Positions 50,241 to 57,910 of a stretch of DNA of 58,796 bases are shown in pieces. The notes under the pieces are model-generated. The model saw only the letters and a program-made list of their open reading frames with translations, was not told the origin of the DNA and ran no database searches. Location: the NCBI GenBank assembly GCA_024687165.1, contig JAILEY010000081.1, positions 1-58,796 on the forward strand. The letters run 5' to 3'. The DNA is from Treponema sp. Lineage in GTDB: Bacteria > Spirochaetota > Spirochaetia > Treponematales > Treponemataceae. Within the stretch, counting starts at the first letter, position 1. Each line of letters starts with the position of its first letter. The translations under genes were made by a program, and so were the position numbers.

Positions 50241-50990
50241 TTACTGATTAAATCTTTTTAAGAAAGTCTTCATTCTTTCTGTTTTCGGATTATTAATTAC
50301 ATCCTGTGGATTTCCCTGTTCTACAATCAATCCGCCATCCATAAAAATAATGTGATCGCTTGTGTCGCGGGCAAAAGACATTTCGTGAGTAACAACAACC
50401 ATTGTCATTTTTTCTTTTGCAAGATCACGGATAACTGCAAGAATTTCTCCGGTTAATTCAGGATCAAGTGCAGAAGTTGGTTCGTCAAAAAAAAGTACCT
50501 GAGGCTTTAGAGCAAGTGCACGTGCTATGCTTACACGCTGCTGCTGTCCGCCGCTTAATTCACACGGATATGCAAAGGCTTTTGTTTCAAGTTCCATTTT
50601 TGCAAGAAGATCCATTGCACAAGCTTCACTTTCTTCTTTTGATTTTTTTAGAACAAGGCGCTGAGCTTCTGTAATATTCTGCAGAACTGAAAGATGCGGA
50701 AAGAGGTTAAAATTCTGGAACACAAGACCAACGTTCATCCCGATTGAATGAAGAGTTTTTTTGTCTGCGTAAATTCCGTCTGTTACCATTGGAGTTCCAC
50801 AAATCGAAATTGAACCATTTGTAACTTTTTCAAGCTGGCAGATGCATCTTAAAAGTGTAGATTTTCCGCTTCCGCTTGGCCCGATAATTCCAAGAACTTC
50901 GCCTTCATGTACCGTAAAGTTTATGTCTTTTAAAACTTCAAGACTTCCGAATTTTTTATTTAAATTTTGAACATTGATTATTTCATTCAT
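50241..50990 (-). CDS. Polar amino-acid ABC transporter, ATPase
   Basis: The 249-residue ATPase has Walker A GPSGSGKST (about 38-46), the Q-loop VFQNFNLFPH, the signature LSGGQQQR, Walker B VLFFDEPTSALD and the H-loop VVTHEMSFA. It belongs to the GlnQ/HisP/ArtP group and powers the permease encoded just upstream (4-base overlap). The operon order on this strand is binding protein, permease, ATPase, preceded by argH. Confidence 0.94.
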   Translation of the reverse strand: MNEIINVQNLNKKFGSLEVLKDINFTVHEGEVLGIIGPSGSGKSTLLRCICQLEKVTNGSISICGTPMVTDGIYADKKTLHSIGMNVGLVFQNFNLFPHLSVLQNITEAQRLVLKKSKEESEACAMDLLAKMELETKAFAYPCELSGGQQQRVSIARALALKPQVLFFDEPTSALDPELTGEILAVIRDLAKEKMTMVVVTHEMSFARDTSDHIIFMDGGLIVEQGNPQDVINNPKTERMKTFLKRFNQ

Positions 50991-51637
50991 TTATAATAGT
51001 CCAGTTTCTTTTCTGCAAAATTGAATGCTGCTGAAACAATTGCATTTAAAACAAAATAAATTAAACCTGCTATGAACAGAGGTATTACGCTTGCAAGACG
51101 CCCGCCCTGTGTTTTTGCAACATGAAAAAGTTCAGCAACTCCAAGTACCTGTACAAGAGCCGTATCCTTTACAAGAGTGATTACTTCATTTCCCATTGCA
51201 GGCATGATTTTTTTTATAACCTGAGGAAGAATAATTTTTCTGAAGGTCTGGTCTTTTGAGAAGCCGAGAATTTTTGCAGCTTCATACTGACCGATTGGAA
51301 TAGACTGAATTCCGCCGCGGTAAATTTCTGCAAAGTATGCTGCATAGTTTACAACGATTGCAATGATTGCTGCGGTGAATCTGTCAAAGCCTGCATGAAA
51401 AATATAGAGCGGTGCAAAGTATACGATTATCAGCTGAAGCATCAGTGGCGTACCGCGGATAATCAGAAGAAAAATATTTGTAATCATTGCAAGCGGCTTG
51501 AACTTTGACATTCTGCCGCCACAGATGACAAGTGCCAGTGGTATTGAAAAAATTAATGTTAAAAGAAAAACCTGAAGAGTTGTTCCTGTTGCTTCAATCA
51601 GGATGTTAATCAGGCTTTTCAAATTTATGTTGTTCAT
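50987..51637 (-). CDS. Polar amino-acid ABC transporter, permease
   Basis: The 216-residue inner-membrane protein of the HisM/GlnP type has about five TM helices and the EAA coupling motif (YEAAKILGFSKDQTFRKIILPQ region split around residue 125-145) that docks on the ATPase. It starts 8 bases after the binding-protein gene and overlaps the ATPase start by 4 bases. Confidence 0.93.
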   Translation of the reverse strand: MNNINLKSLINILIEATGTTLQVFLLTLIFSIPLALVICGGRMSKFKPLAMITNIFLLIIRGTPLMLQLIIVYFAPLYIFHAGFDRFTAAIIAIVVNYAAYFAEIYRGGIQSIPIGQYEAAKILGFSKDQTFRKIILPQVIKKIMPAMGNEVITLVKDTALVQVLGVAELFHVAKTQGGRLASVIPLFIAGLIYFVLNAIVSAAFNFAEKKLDYYK

Positions 51638-51645
51638 GATTCAGA

Positions 51646-52428
51646 TTATTTTCCAATCAATGAAATATCAGAGCCGAACCATTTTGTTGAAATTTTTGCA
51701 ACTGTTCCGTCTGCAGCCATTTCTTCAAGAATAGTCTGAACTTTATCTCTTAATTCAACATTTCCTTTTTTGAATGCGATTCCGTATTCTTCAGGAGAGA
51801 GTGATTCTTCAATGCATGTGAGAGCTGCTTTTCCCTGTGCAATGTTATAGTTTGCAACAGTTACATCCATTACAACACCGTCAAGATTTCCGAATTCAAG
51901 GTCATTCATTGCTGTAACATTGTCTGCAAATTCAACAATTTCTTTTACAGATGCTTTGAATTCAGGATTTGCGTTGATTGCGTCCTGAGCAGAAGATCCA
52001 GCCTGCACACCGATTGTTTTTCCTTTAAGGTCAGCAAGGGTAGTGAAGCCTGAACTTTTCTTTACTACAACAACCTGTGCGTTTTCAATGTAAGGCTTTG
52101 TAAAGATCATTTCACTCTGTCTTTTTTCTGTAATTGTAAGACCGTTCCAGATGCAGTCGATGTTGTTGTTATTAAGTTCAAGTTCTTTTGTGTCCCAGTT
52201 GATAGGCTGACATACAAGTTCTTTTCCCATGCGCTTTGCAACTTCTTCTGCAAGGTCGATGTCGTAACCAATAACTTCATTTTTTTCATTGCGGAAACCG
52301 AATGGAGGGAATGAATCATCAAGTCCTAAAATGAACTGATTTGCGCGGTTTGACTTTTTACATGATACAGCTGAAAATGCTGAAACTACAGCTGCTGCGA
52401 TTACTAATGCTTTAAAAATCTTTTTCAT
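51646..52428 (-). CDS. Polar amino-acid ABC transporter, substrate-binding lipoprotein
   Basis: The 260-residue SBP family 3 protein has a lipobox VSC (C23), so it is membrane-anchored. It has the family's LGLDDSFPPFGFRNEKNEVIGYDIDLAEEVAKRMG-type N-terminal lobe (about 34-68) and GKTIGVQAGSSAQD in the hinge/second lobe. It captures an amino acid for the permease. Ligand identity is not readable; the position directly downstream of argH makes arginine, citrulline or ornithine reasonable guesses. Confidence 0.92.
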   Translation of the reverse strand: MKKIFKALVIAAAVVSAFSAVSCKKSNRANQFILGLDDSFPPFGFRNEKNEVIGYDIDLAEEVAKRMGKELVCQPINWDTKELELNNNNIDCIWNGLTITEKRQSEMIFTKPYIENAQVVVVKKSSGFTTLADLKGKTIGVQAGSSAQDAINANPEFKASVKEIVEFADNVTAMNDLEFGNLDGVVMDVTVANYNIAQGKAALTCIEESLSPEEYGIAFKKGNVELRDKVQTILEEMAADGTVAKISTKWFGSDISLIGK

Positions 52429-52444
52429 AGTCTTTTCCTTTACT

Positions 52445-53875
52445 TTATTTTTTGCTGTTTTTTTTGCAGAATGATTTGAGGTTTTTTACCTGAACTGCTG
52501 TTGTCTTTGAAGATGGAGCACCGATTGTCTGTCTGTTTTCAACACAGCTTTCCGGTGTAAGTTTATCGTAAACATCTTCATCAATCAGCGGTGAACATTC
52601 TTTAAGCTCTTCCATGCAGAGATCTTCAATTTTTGTAAGTCCTGCATCAATTGCTTTTCTTACGGCACTTGCAGAAACTGAGTGTGCAGTACGGAACGGC
52701 ATTCCTTTTCTAACAAGATATTCTGCAAGATCAGTAGCGTTTGCAAATCCGCCTTCACAGCTTGCAGCCATTTTTTCTGTATTCCATTTGCAGCTTGAAA
52801 TCATTGCTGTGAAAACTTTAATGTTTCCTTCAACAGTATCAAGTGCTTCAAAAAGAGGAGCTTTGTCTTCCTGCATGTCGCGGTCGTAGGCAAGTGGAAG
52901 TCCCTTAACCATTGTAAGAAGATTTATAAGATCTCCGTAAACTTTTCCAGTTCTTCCGCGGATAAGTTCTGCAAAATCAGGGTTCTTTTTCTGTGGCATG
53001 ATTGAAGAGCCCGTTGACCATTTTTCGCTCATTTCAACAAAAGAAAATTCTGTTGTACTCCACAAAACAAGTTCTTCACACATGCGGCTGAGGTGTGACT
53101 GAAGAAGTGCAAAATCAGATGTGAACTCAATGCAGTAATCTCTGTCTGAAACTGTATCAAGTGAGTTGTCTGTTACGTCTTCAAATCCAAGCTGCTTTGC
53201 AACACTCTTTCTGTCCAAAGGTAAAGTGCTTCCCTGGAGTGCACCGCTTCCAAGAGGACATTTTGAAATTCTTTTAAGGGAATCTTCAAGACGCTCCCAG
53301 TCACGCTCAAGCATAAATGCCCATGCTAAAAGATGCTGTGCAAGAGTTCCAGGCTGAGCATGCTGCATGTGAGTGTATCCTGTAAGAAGTGAGTTCTTGT
53401 GTTTATCTGCAATTGAAGTAAGAGTTTCAATCAGAGTGATAATTTCGTTCTGAAGACACGGAATGATTCTGTTAAGATAAAGGCGTTCATCAAGTGCAAT
53501 CTGATCGTTGCGGCTTCTTCCTGTATGAACTTTTTTCCCAGCTTCACCGATTCTGTCTGTAAGAGTTGCTTCAACAAAAGAGTGAATGTCTTCTGCGCTG
53601 TAATCAATTTTGAGTGTGCCGTTTTCAAGATCTTTTTCAATTGATTTAAGACCTTTTACGATTTCTGCACTTTCTTTTTTGCTGATGATTCCGCTGTCTC
53701 CAAGCATTGTTGCGTGTGCGATTGAACCGTGAATGTCGTCCAAAGCCATTCTTTCATCAACATAAATTGAAGTTTCAAATTCAACGGCTGCTGCGTCCGG
53801 ACCTTCTGCAAATCTTCCAGACCAGAGTGCCTTGTGATTGTCATCAGTGTGAGTTCCGTGTGATTTTGATGCCAT
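52445..53875 (-). CDS. argH: Argininosuccinate lyase
   Basis: Splits argininosuccinate into arginine and fumarate. The 476-residue protein has WSGRFAEGPD at the N-terminus, the SRNDQIALD region, GYTHMQHAQPGTLAQHLL, and the fumarase-superfamily signature GSSIMPQKKNPD with the catalytic serine. An AGAGGA RBS precedes the ATG. It lies 16 bases upstream of the amino-acid transporter genes on the same strand, which suggests joint regulation. No argG is in the window. Confidence 0.95.
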   Translation of the reverse strand: MASKSHGTHTDDNHKALWSGRFAEGPDAAAVEFETSIYVDERMALDDIHGSIAHATMLGDSGIISKKESAEIVKGLKSIEKDLENGTLKIDYSAEDIHSFVEATLTDRIGEAGKKVHTGRSRNDQIALDERLYLNRIIPCLQNEIITLIETLTSIADKHKNSLLTGYTHMQHAQPGTLAQHLLAWAFMLERDWERLEDSLKRISKCPLGSGALQGSTLPLDRKSVAKQLGFEDVTDNSLDTVSDRDYCIEFTSDFALLQSHLSRMCEELVLWSTTEFSFVEMSEKWSTGSSIMPQKKNPDFAELIRGRTGKVYGDLINLLTMVKGLPLAYDRDMQEDKAPLFEALDTVEGNIKVFTAMISSCKWNTEKMAASCEGGFANATDLAEYLVRKGMPFRTAHSVSASAVRKAIDAGLTKIEDLCMEELKECSPLIDEDVYDKLTPESCVENRQTIGAPSSKTTAVQVKNLKSFCKKNSKK

Positions 53876-53939
53876 TTTTATTCCTCTAAAAAATATTTCT
53901 CTTCTATATAATAATTAAAATTTTACAGATGAAGACTGA

Positions 53940-54314
53940 TTATGAATTTTTCTTCATCCATTTTTCGATGCCTTTTCTTACATCTTCATCAATATCATGT
54001 TCAATTTTGCATGCGTTTTCTTCTGCCTGTTCTTTTGAAACGCCTGTGATTTTAACAAGAAAATCTGTAAGCAGAATATGGCGGCTGTAAATTGATTTTG
54101 CCTTTTTGAGACCTTTTTCAGTCAGCTCAAGGGACCCGATATTTCCCAGCGTAACGTAGCCTGATTCCTGAAGAATTCCCATTGCCCGGCTTACACTTGG
54201 CTTTGAAACATTAAGGCGGCGTGCAACATCAACAGCACGTGCAATTCCATTTTCTTCTTTTAGACAAAGAATTGCTTCAAGGTAGTCTTCTCCAGATTCA
54301 TGAATTTCAGCCAT
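53940..54314 (-). CDS. Short DtxR/MntR-family metal-dependent repressor
   Basis: The 124-residue protein has an N-terminal winged helix (SGEDYLEAILCL, then RAVDVARRLNVSKPSVSRAM) and a metal-binding dimerisation region with RHILLTDFL and CKIEHDIDED. It lacks the C-terminal SH3-like domain, as MntR and TroR-like proteins do. It probably represses metal-uptake genes when loaded with Mn or Fe. The ATG at 54314 was chosen because it begins the usual MAEIHESGEDYLEA. A GAGGGTGAG RBS lies upstream. A dyad just above may be its own operator. Confidence 0.87.
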   Translation of the reverse strand: MAEIHESGEDYLEAILCLKEENGIARAVDVARRLNVSKPSVSRAMGILQESGYVTLGNIGSLELTEKGLKKAKSIYSRHILLTDFLVKITGVSKEQAEENACKIEHDIDEDVRKGIEKWMKKNS

Positions 54315-54333
54315 ATTTCTCACCCTCATATAG

Positions 54334-54354
54334 ATAAATAGAGTTCTTATTTAT
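54334..54354. promoter_or_regulatory. Candidate autoregulatory operator of the DtxR-type gene
   Basis: A perfect inverted repeat ATAAATA-GAGTTCT-TATTTAT, 19 to 39 bases before the repressor's ATG. It overlaps a TATAAA box on the repressor's strand. Location and symmetry fit an operator; binding is inferred. Confidence 0.4.
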
Positions 54355-54499
54355 AGTAAAGAACGATTAAAACCGTTCCACATTCTACTATTAATACTGT
54401 TAATTTTCAACGCTACAGTACTATTATAAAATTTGCATTTTTTTTCCCTTTTTATTACTTTTATTTATAAGATTAATATCGAGTTTTAAGAAGACGCTT

Positions 54500-54600
54500 A
54501 AAAATCAATGGAAGCGGGGTCACAGACCGAAAAAAATCTGCACAAGCGGAGCGCGGAAGCCTTTTTTCGGGATGAGAACCCGCTGTGAATTGATTTTTTT
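54500..54600. repeat. Long-hairpin intergenic repeat, copy D
   Basis: The outer arms are AAAAATCAAT / AATTGATTTTT, then AGCGGGGT / ACCCGCT, then CCGAAAAAA / TTTTTTCGG, with AATCTGCAC and GCGCGGAAGCC in the apical part. The whole 100 bp can fold as one long hairpin. It lies in the divergent region between the DtxR-type gene and htpG. Confidence 0.75.
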
Positions 54601-54611
54601 CATATTTAATT

Positions 54612-54640
54612 TTGAAACTTGACATTTGACCTTGTATATA
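54612..54640 (+). promoter_or_regulatory. Probable htpG promoter
   Basis: TTGAAA (54612-54617), a 17-base spacer, TATATA (54635-54640). A consensus TTGACA inside the spacer has no well-placed -10. There is no CIRCE element. The upstream bases TTTTGAAACTTGACATTTG nearly match the guaB promoter. Confidence 0.45.
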
Positions 54641-54672
54641 AAATTGCTTTTTTATAGGAGTCTATTGTAATT

Positions 54673-54768
54673 ATGGCTAAACATGAATTTCAAACTGAAG
54701 TAAACGTGTTTCAGCCATTGTCTCCGTCAATGTCTGAAACCCCGAGTTTGCTACACAAACTCGCATAA
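54673..54768 (+). CDS. 31-codon leader ORF duplicating the HtpG start
   Basis: The ORF has its own TAGGAG RBS. Its first 32 bases (54673-54704) are identical to the first 32 bases of htpG (54788-54819), so the first 10 residues are the same. It then diverges and stops at 54766-54768. The unique part contains two hairpins: GTTTCAG..ATTG / CAAT..CTGAAAC, and a perfect 8-bp CGAGTTTG / CAAACTCG just before the stop. It is either a remnant of a partial duplication or a translated leader controlling htpG. Confidence 0.5.
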   Translation: MAKHEFQTEVNVFQPLSPSMSETPSLLHKLA

Positions 54769-54787
54769 ATATTATTAGGAGGCCGAT

Positions 54788-56764
54788 ATGGCTAAACATG
54801 AATTTCAAACTGAAGTAAATCAGCTTTTAAAACTTATCATTCACAGCATGTATTCTAATAAGGACATTTTCCTTCGTGAAATTGTTTCCAACGCTTCTGA
54901 TGCTCTGGACAAACTCAAGTATCTTACTGTAAGCGATGACAAATATAAAAGTGTAAAATTCGATCCTAAAATCAGCATTACTTTTGATGAAGCAAAAAAT
55001 GTTCTTACTGTTCAGGATTCTGGAATCGGTATGGACGAGGCTGATCTTAACAACAACCTTGGTACAATTGCACGTTCAGGAACAAAGGCATTTATTGAAA
55101 AACTTTCTGAAACAAACACTCAGTCAGATTTGATTGGTCAGTTTGGTGTAGGTTTCTATTCTGCATTTATGGCAGCTTCAAAAATTGATGTTTATACACG
55201 CAAGGCTGCCGGGGATGGAAAAGTTTATCACTGGTTCTCTGACGGAACTAATTCTTATGAAATTGAAGAACTTGACTGCAAGAACGAAGCTTTCTGTAAA
55301 TACGGATTTGATAAAGCTGAAACTTGTGGATCTGCAATTGAAATCCACCTTAATGAAGACAGTAAGGAATATGCTTCAAGATGGAAGATTGAAGATTTAA
55401 TCAAAAAATATTCAAATCACATTGCATTCCCAATCTATCTTACTTACACACAGAATAAATATGATAAAGACGGAAAGCAGGAAGGAACTGAAACTAAAAC
55501 TGAAAAAGTAAATTCAGCAAGTGCCCTATGGAAAAAATCAAAGTCTGAACTTAAAAAAGAAGATTACAATGAATTCTATAAATCAATTGCTCATGATGGA
55601 ACAGATCCGTTGATGCATGTTCACACTCATGCGGAAGGAACTCAGGAATATACAACATTGTTCTATGTTCCGTCACATGCACCTTTTGACATGTACCAGG
55701 CTGATTATAAGAGCGGTGTGAAGCTTTATGTTAAGCGTGTTTTCATTACAGATGATGACCGTGAATTGCTTCCGTCATATTTGAGATTTGTCCGCGGTAT
55801 TATCGACAGTGAAGATTTGCCTTTGAACGTTAGCCGTGAAATTTTGCAGCAGAACAGAATCCTCGACAATATTAAAACTCAGTCTGTAAAAAAACTTTTG
55901 TCTGAATTCAAAAAGCTTTGTGATGAAGGCAAAAAAGTAGAAGAGAAAAAAGAAAACGGTGCAGCTCTTACAGAAGACGAAAAGAAGACTCTGGAAAATT
56001 ATGCAGCTTTCGTAAAGAATTATAATCGTCCACTTAAGGAAGGGCTTTATTCTGATTTTGCAAACCGCGATGAACTTGCAGAAATCATCAGATTTAAATC
56101 AACAGATGCAAGTGGAAACGGAGATGATAAATGGACAACATTTGCTGATTATGTTCAGCGTATGAAGACTGATCAGAAGGCAATTTATTATATCAGCGGA
56201 AACGATGAAAAGAATCTTCGTAATTCTCCACTTATTGAAGCATACAAAAACAAGGGGTTTGAAGTTCTTATTATGGCTGATGATATTGATGATATCGTTA
56301 TTCCTGCTTATGGAAAATACAAGGACTTTGAACTTAAGGCTGTTAACCGCGCCGGTAGTGATGAAGAACTTGGAATTGATAAAGACGAAGCAAAGAAAAA
56401 GGAAGAATCATTTAAGCCTGTTCAGGAAAAAATCAAAAAAGCTCTTGAAGGCCGCGTAAAGGATGTTGTTCTTTCTAAGCGTCTTTCTGACAGTCCTGCA
56501 TGTGTTGTTGTTGATGAAAATGATCCGACAATGCAGATGGAACGCATGATGAGAGCAATGGGACAGGGCGGTGAAAGTCTTGTAAAACCAATTCTTGAAG
56601 TTAATGCAGATCATCCGATCGTTAAAAAACTTGAAGGCGATGTTTCAGAAGATTACGTAAAGAACGTGAGTGAAGTTCTCCTTTCACAGTCACTTCTCGT
56701 AAACGGCGGCGAAATCAGCGACCCTGTTGCATTCGTTAAAGCAATGAACGCTTTGATTGGGTAA
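54788..56764 (+). CDS. htpG: Molecular chaperone HtpG (Hsp90)
   Basis: The 658-residue ATP-dependent chaperone has the N-terminal GHKL ATPase (NIHSMYSNKDIFLREIVSNASDA-type region around 20-43, DSGIGM, GTIARSGTKAF, GQFGVGFYSAF), the middle domain (RGIIDSEDLPLNVSREILQQ) and a C-terminal dimerisation domain. An AGGAGG RBS lies 6 bases before the ATG. It is preceded by a leader with a duplicated start region; stress control by that leader is possible but unproven. Confidence 0.96.
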   Translation: MAKHEFQTEVNQLLKLIIHSMYSNKDIFLREIVSNASDALDKLKYLTVSDDKYKSVKFDPKISITFDEAKNVLTVQDSGIGMDEADLNNNLGTIARSGTKAFIEKLSETNTQSDLIGQFGVGFYSAFMAASKIDVYTRKAAGDGKVYHWFSDGTNSYEIEELDCKNEAFCKYGFDKAETCGSAIEIHLNEDSKEYASRWKIEDLIKKYSNHIAFPIYLTYTQNKYDKDGKQEGTETKTEKVNSASALWKKSKSELKKEDYNEFYKSIAHDGTDPLMHVHTHAEGTQEYTTLFYVPSHAPFDMYQADYKSGVKLYVKRVFITDDDRELLPSYLRFVRGIIDSEDLPLNVSREILQQNRILDNIKTQSVKKLLSEFKKLCDEGKKVEEKKENGAALTEDEKKTLENYAAFVKNYNRPLKEGLYSDFANRDELAEIIRFKSTDASGNGDDKWTTFADYVQRMKTDQKAIYYISGNDEKNLRNSPLIEAYKNKGFEVLIMADDIDDIVIPAYGKYKDFELKAVNRAGSDEELGIDKDEAKKKEESFKPVQEKIKKALEGRVKDVVLSKRLSDSPACVVVDENDPTMQMERMMRAMGQGGESLVKPILEVNADHPIVKKLEGDVSEDYVKNVSEVLLSQSLLVNGGEISDPVAFVKAMNALIG

Positions 56765-56804
56765 AGTTTTTATTTAATAGCAATCAAATAGAGTTATTAA
56801 AGAT

Positions 56805-56870
56805 TAAATAAAATTGGCTTTCTGTTGGTTTGGGACTGCTCAACACGACTGGGAGCCAATTTTTATTTTA
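56805..56870 (+). repeat. MITE-like element, internally deleted copy
   Basis: TAAATAAAATTGGC at the left and GCCAATTTTTATTTTA at the right are near-perfect inverted ends. The inside keeps only the right part of the full element (GGTTTGGGACTGCTCAACACGACTGG, written here as one segment of 26 bases split: GGTTTGGGACTGC then TCAACACGACTGG). Its right end overlaps the stop codon of the convergent AraC gene. Confidence 0.75.
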
Positions 56871-57690
56871 AACTGCCTGAAAGTTTTTCACGCATCTTTA
56901 AATATTTCAACGGCGTAATTCCGCAGAATTTCGTGAAGTCACGGATGAACTGACTTTGATCGTAGTAGCCAAGTTCAACAGAAGTCTTAGTCATATTTTC
57001 AGGGCGTCCGCTGTTTAGAATTTCCAGTGCTTTTTGAAACTGAATAATCTTGCAGAAAATCTTTGGAGAAAATCCCATCTCTTCAATGAAGATTTTGTTT
57101 ATGTAGCGTTCAGTATAACCTGTTCGTTCTTCAAGATCGTGAATCTTTATTTTCCCATTTGACTCGTATGTGAATTTCTTTACGGCCTGCAGTAGTTCGT
57201 TTTTCCCGTAGAGTCTTGTTTTTGCTTTTTCAATATTTGTGTAGTATTCCAGAAAAATTTTTATACGCTCGTGGAAATCAGTTTTTTGTGCCATGAGGTT
57301 TAACCATTCCTTGTCGCCGTTTAAAACTTCTTCTGTATTGAATCTGTTGTTGAGTAATTTTTTCATAGTAATGTTCAGCATTAAAGGATGATTTCCAGGT
57401 ATGAATCTGATTCCAAAAACTTCCTTATGAAAAAGCCTCGGGTCTGTCATGAATTCAAGTTTTGTTCCCGCAACGTATGAGTGCATGTGTCCGGGGCGTT
57501 CTGGATCGTATTCAAAAAGAATGTCTATGCATGCGTCAGGAACTATGCGCGGAGAAATTTCTTCGTTTGTGTTGAACTGGTAAAAATGACTTATTCCGTC
57601 TTTTAAATAAATTTCCTGCTGAAGGTTGATTGTATCAATAATAAAATAAGGCTGAGTTGGTCTTAATACGTAGTTGATTTCTTCAGTCAT
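56863..57690 (-). CDS. AraC-family transcriptional regulator
   Basis: The 275-residue protein has an N-terminal effector-like region (about 1-150, with ACIDILFEYD and GIRFIPGNHPLM) similar to the DUF6597-type sensor in some AraC proteins. The C-terminal double HTH has KIHDLEERTGYTERYINKIFIEEMG and the AraC signature GYYDQSQFIRDFTKFCGITPLKYL. The ATG at 57690 follows a CGGAGG RBS. A terminator-like hairpin lies in its leader. The last codons are part of the repeat element at 56805. Target unknown. Confidence 0.87.
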   Translation of the reverse strand: MTEEINYVLRPTQPYFIIDTINLQQEIYLKDGISHFYQFNTNEEISPRIVPDACIDILFEYDPERPGHMHSYVAGTKLEFMTDPRLFHKEVFGIRFIPGNHPLMLNITMKKLLNNRFNTEEVLNGDKEWLNLMAQKTDFHERIKIFLEYYTNIEKAKTRLYGKNELLQAVKKFTYESNGKIKIHDLEERTGYTERYINKIFIEEMGFSPKIFCKIIQFQKALEILNSGRPENMTKTSVELGYYDQSQFIRDFTKFCGITPLKYLKMREKLSGSLK

Positions 57691-57714
57691 ATTATCCTCC
57701 GCAGATTGTCTGTA

Positions 57715-57751
57715 AATAAAAAAAGCCGGGCCCAATTTAATGAGTCCGACT
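57715..57751 (-). terminator. Terminator-like hairpin in the AraC gene leader
   Basis: On the minus strand AGTCGGACTC pairs with GGGCCCGGCT (nine of ten pairs, some G-U) around ATTAAATT, followed by TTTTTTT. It lies about 25-60 bases before the AraC ATG. It is downstream of a possible promoter (TTGACT, 17 bases, TAAATT), so it may attenuate the gene. Confidence 0.55.
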
Positions 57752-57832
57752 TCTTTGTCTTTGCTTGAATTTAATATTGATATAAATTTTAGTCAATCAT
57801 TTATTTTAATCTCTTCCGATTTTTACAATTAT

Positions 57833-57876
57833 AAAAAAGGTGAGGATTGTCCTGTGGGAAGGGCAGAACAATCCTC
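57833..57876 (-). terminator. Terminator after glutamate dehydrogenase
   Basis: On the minus strand GAGGATTGT and ACAATCCTC form a perfect 9-bp stem with a 17-base loop, followed by ACC and TTTTTT. Confidence 0.85.
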
Positions 57877-57910
57877 TGGAGGTATTATAAAAATATCTTT
57901 TAAAAGTTGA

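Noticed and set aside
54612-54672. A CIRCE heat-shock operator before htpG
   Set aside because: No TTAGCACTC-N9-GAGTGCTAA-type inverted repeat is present.
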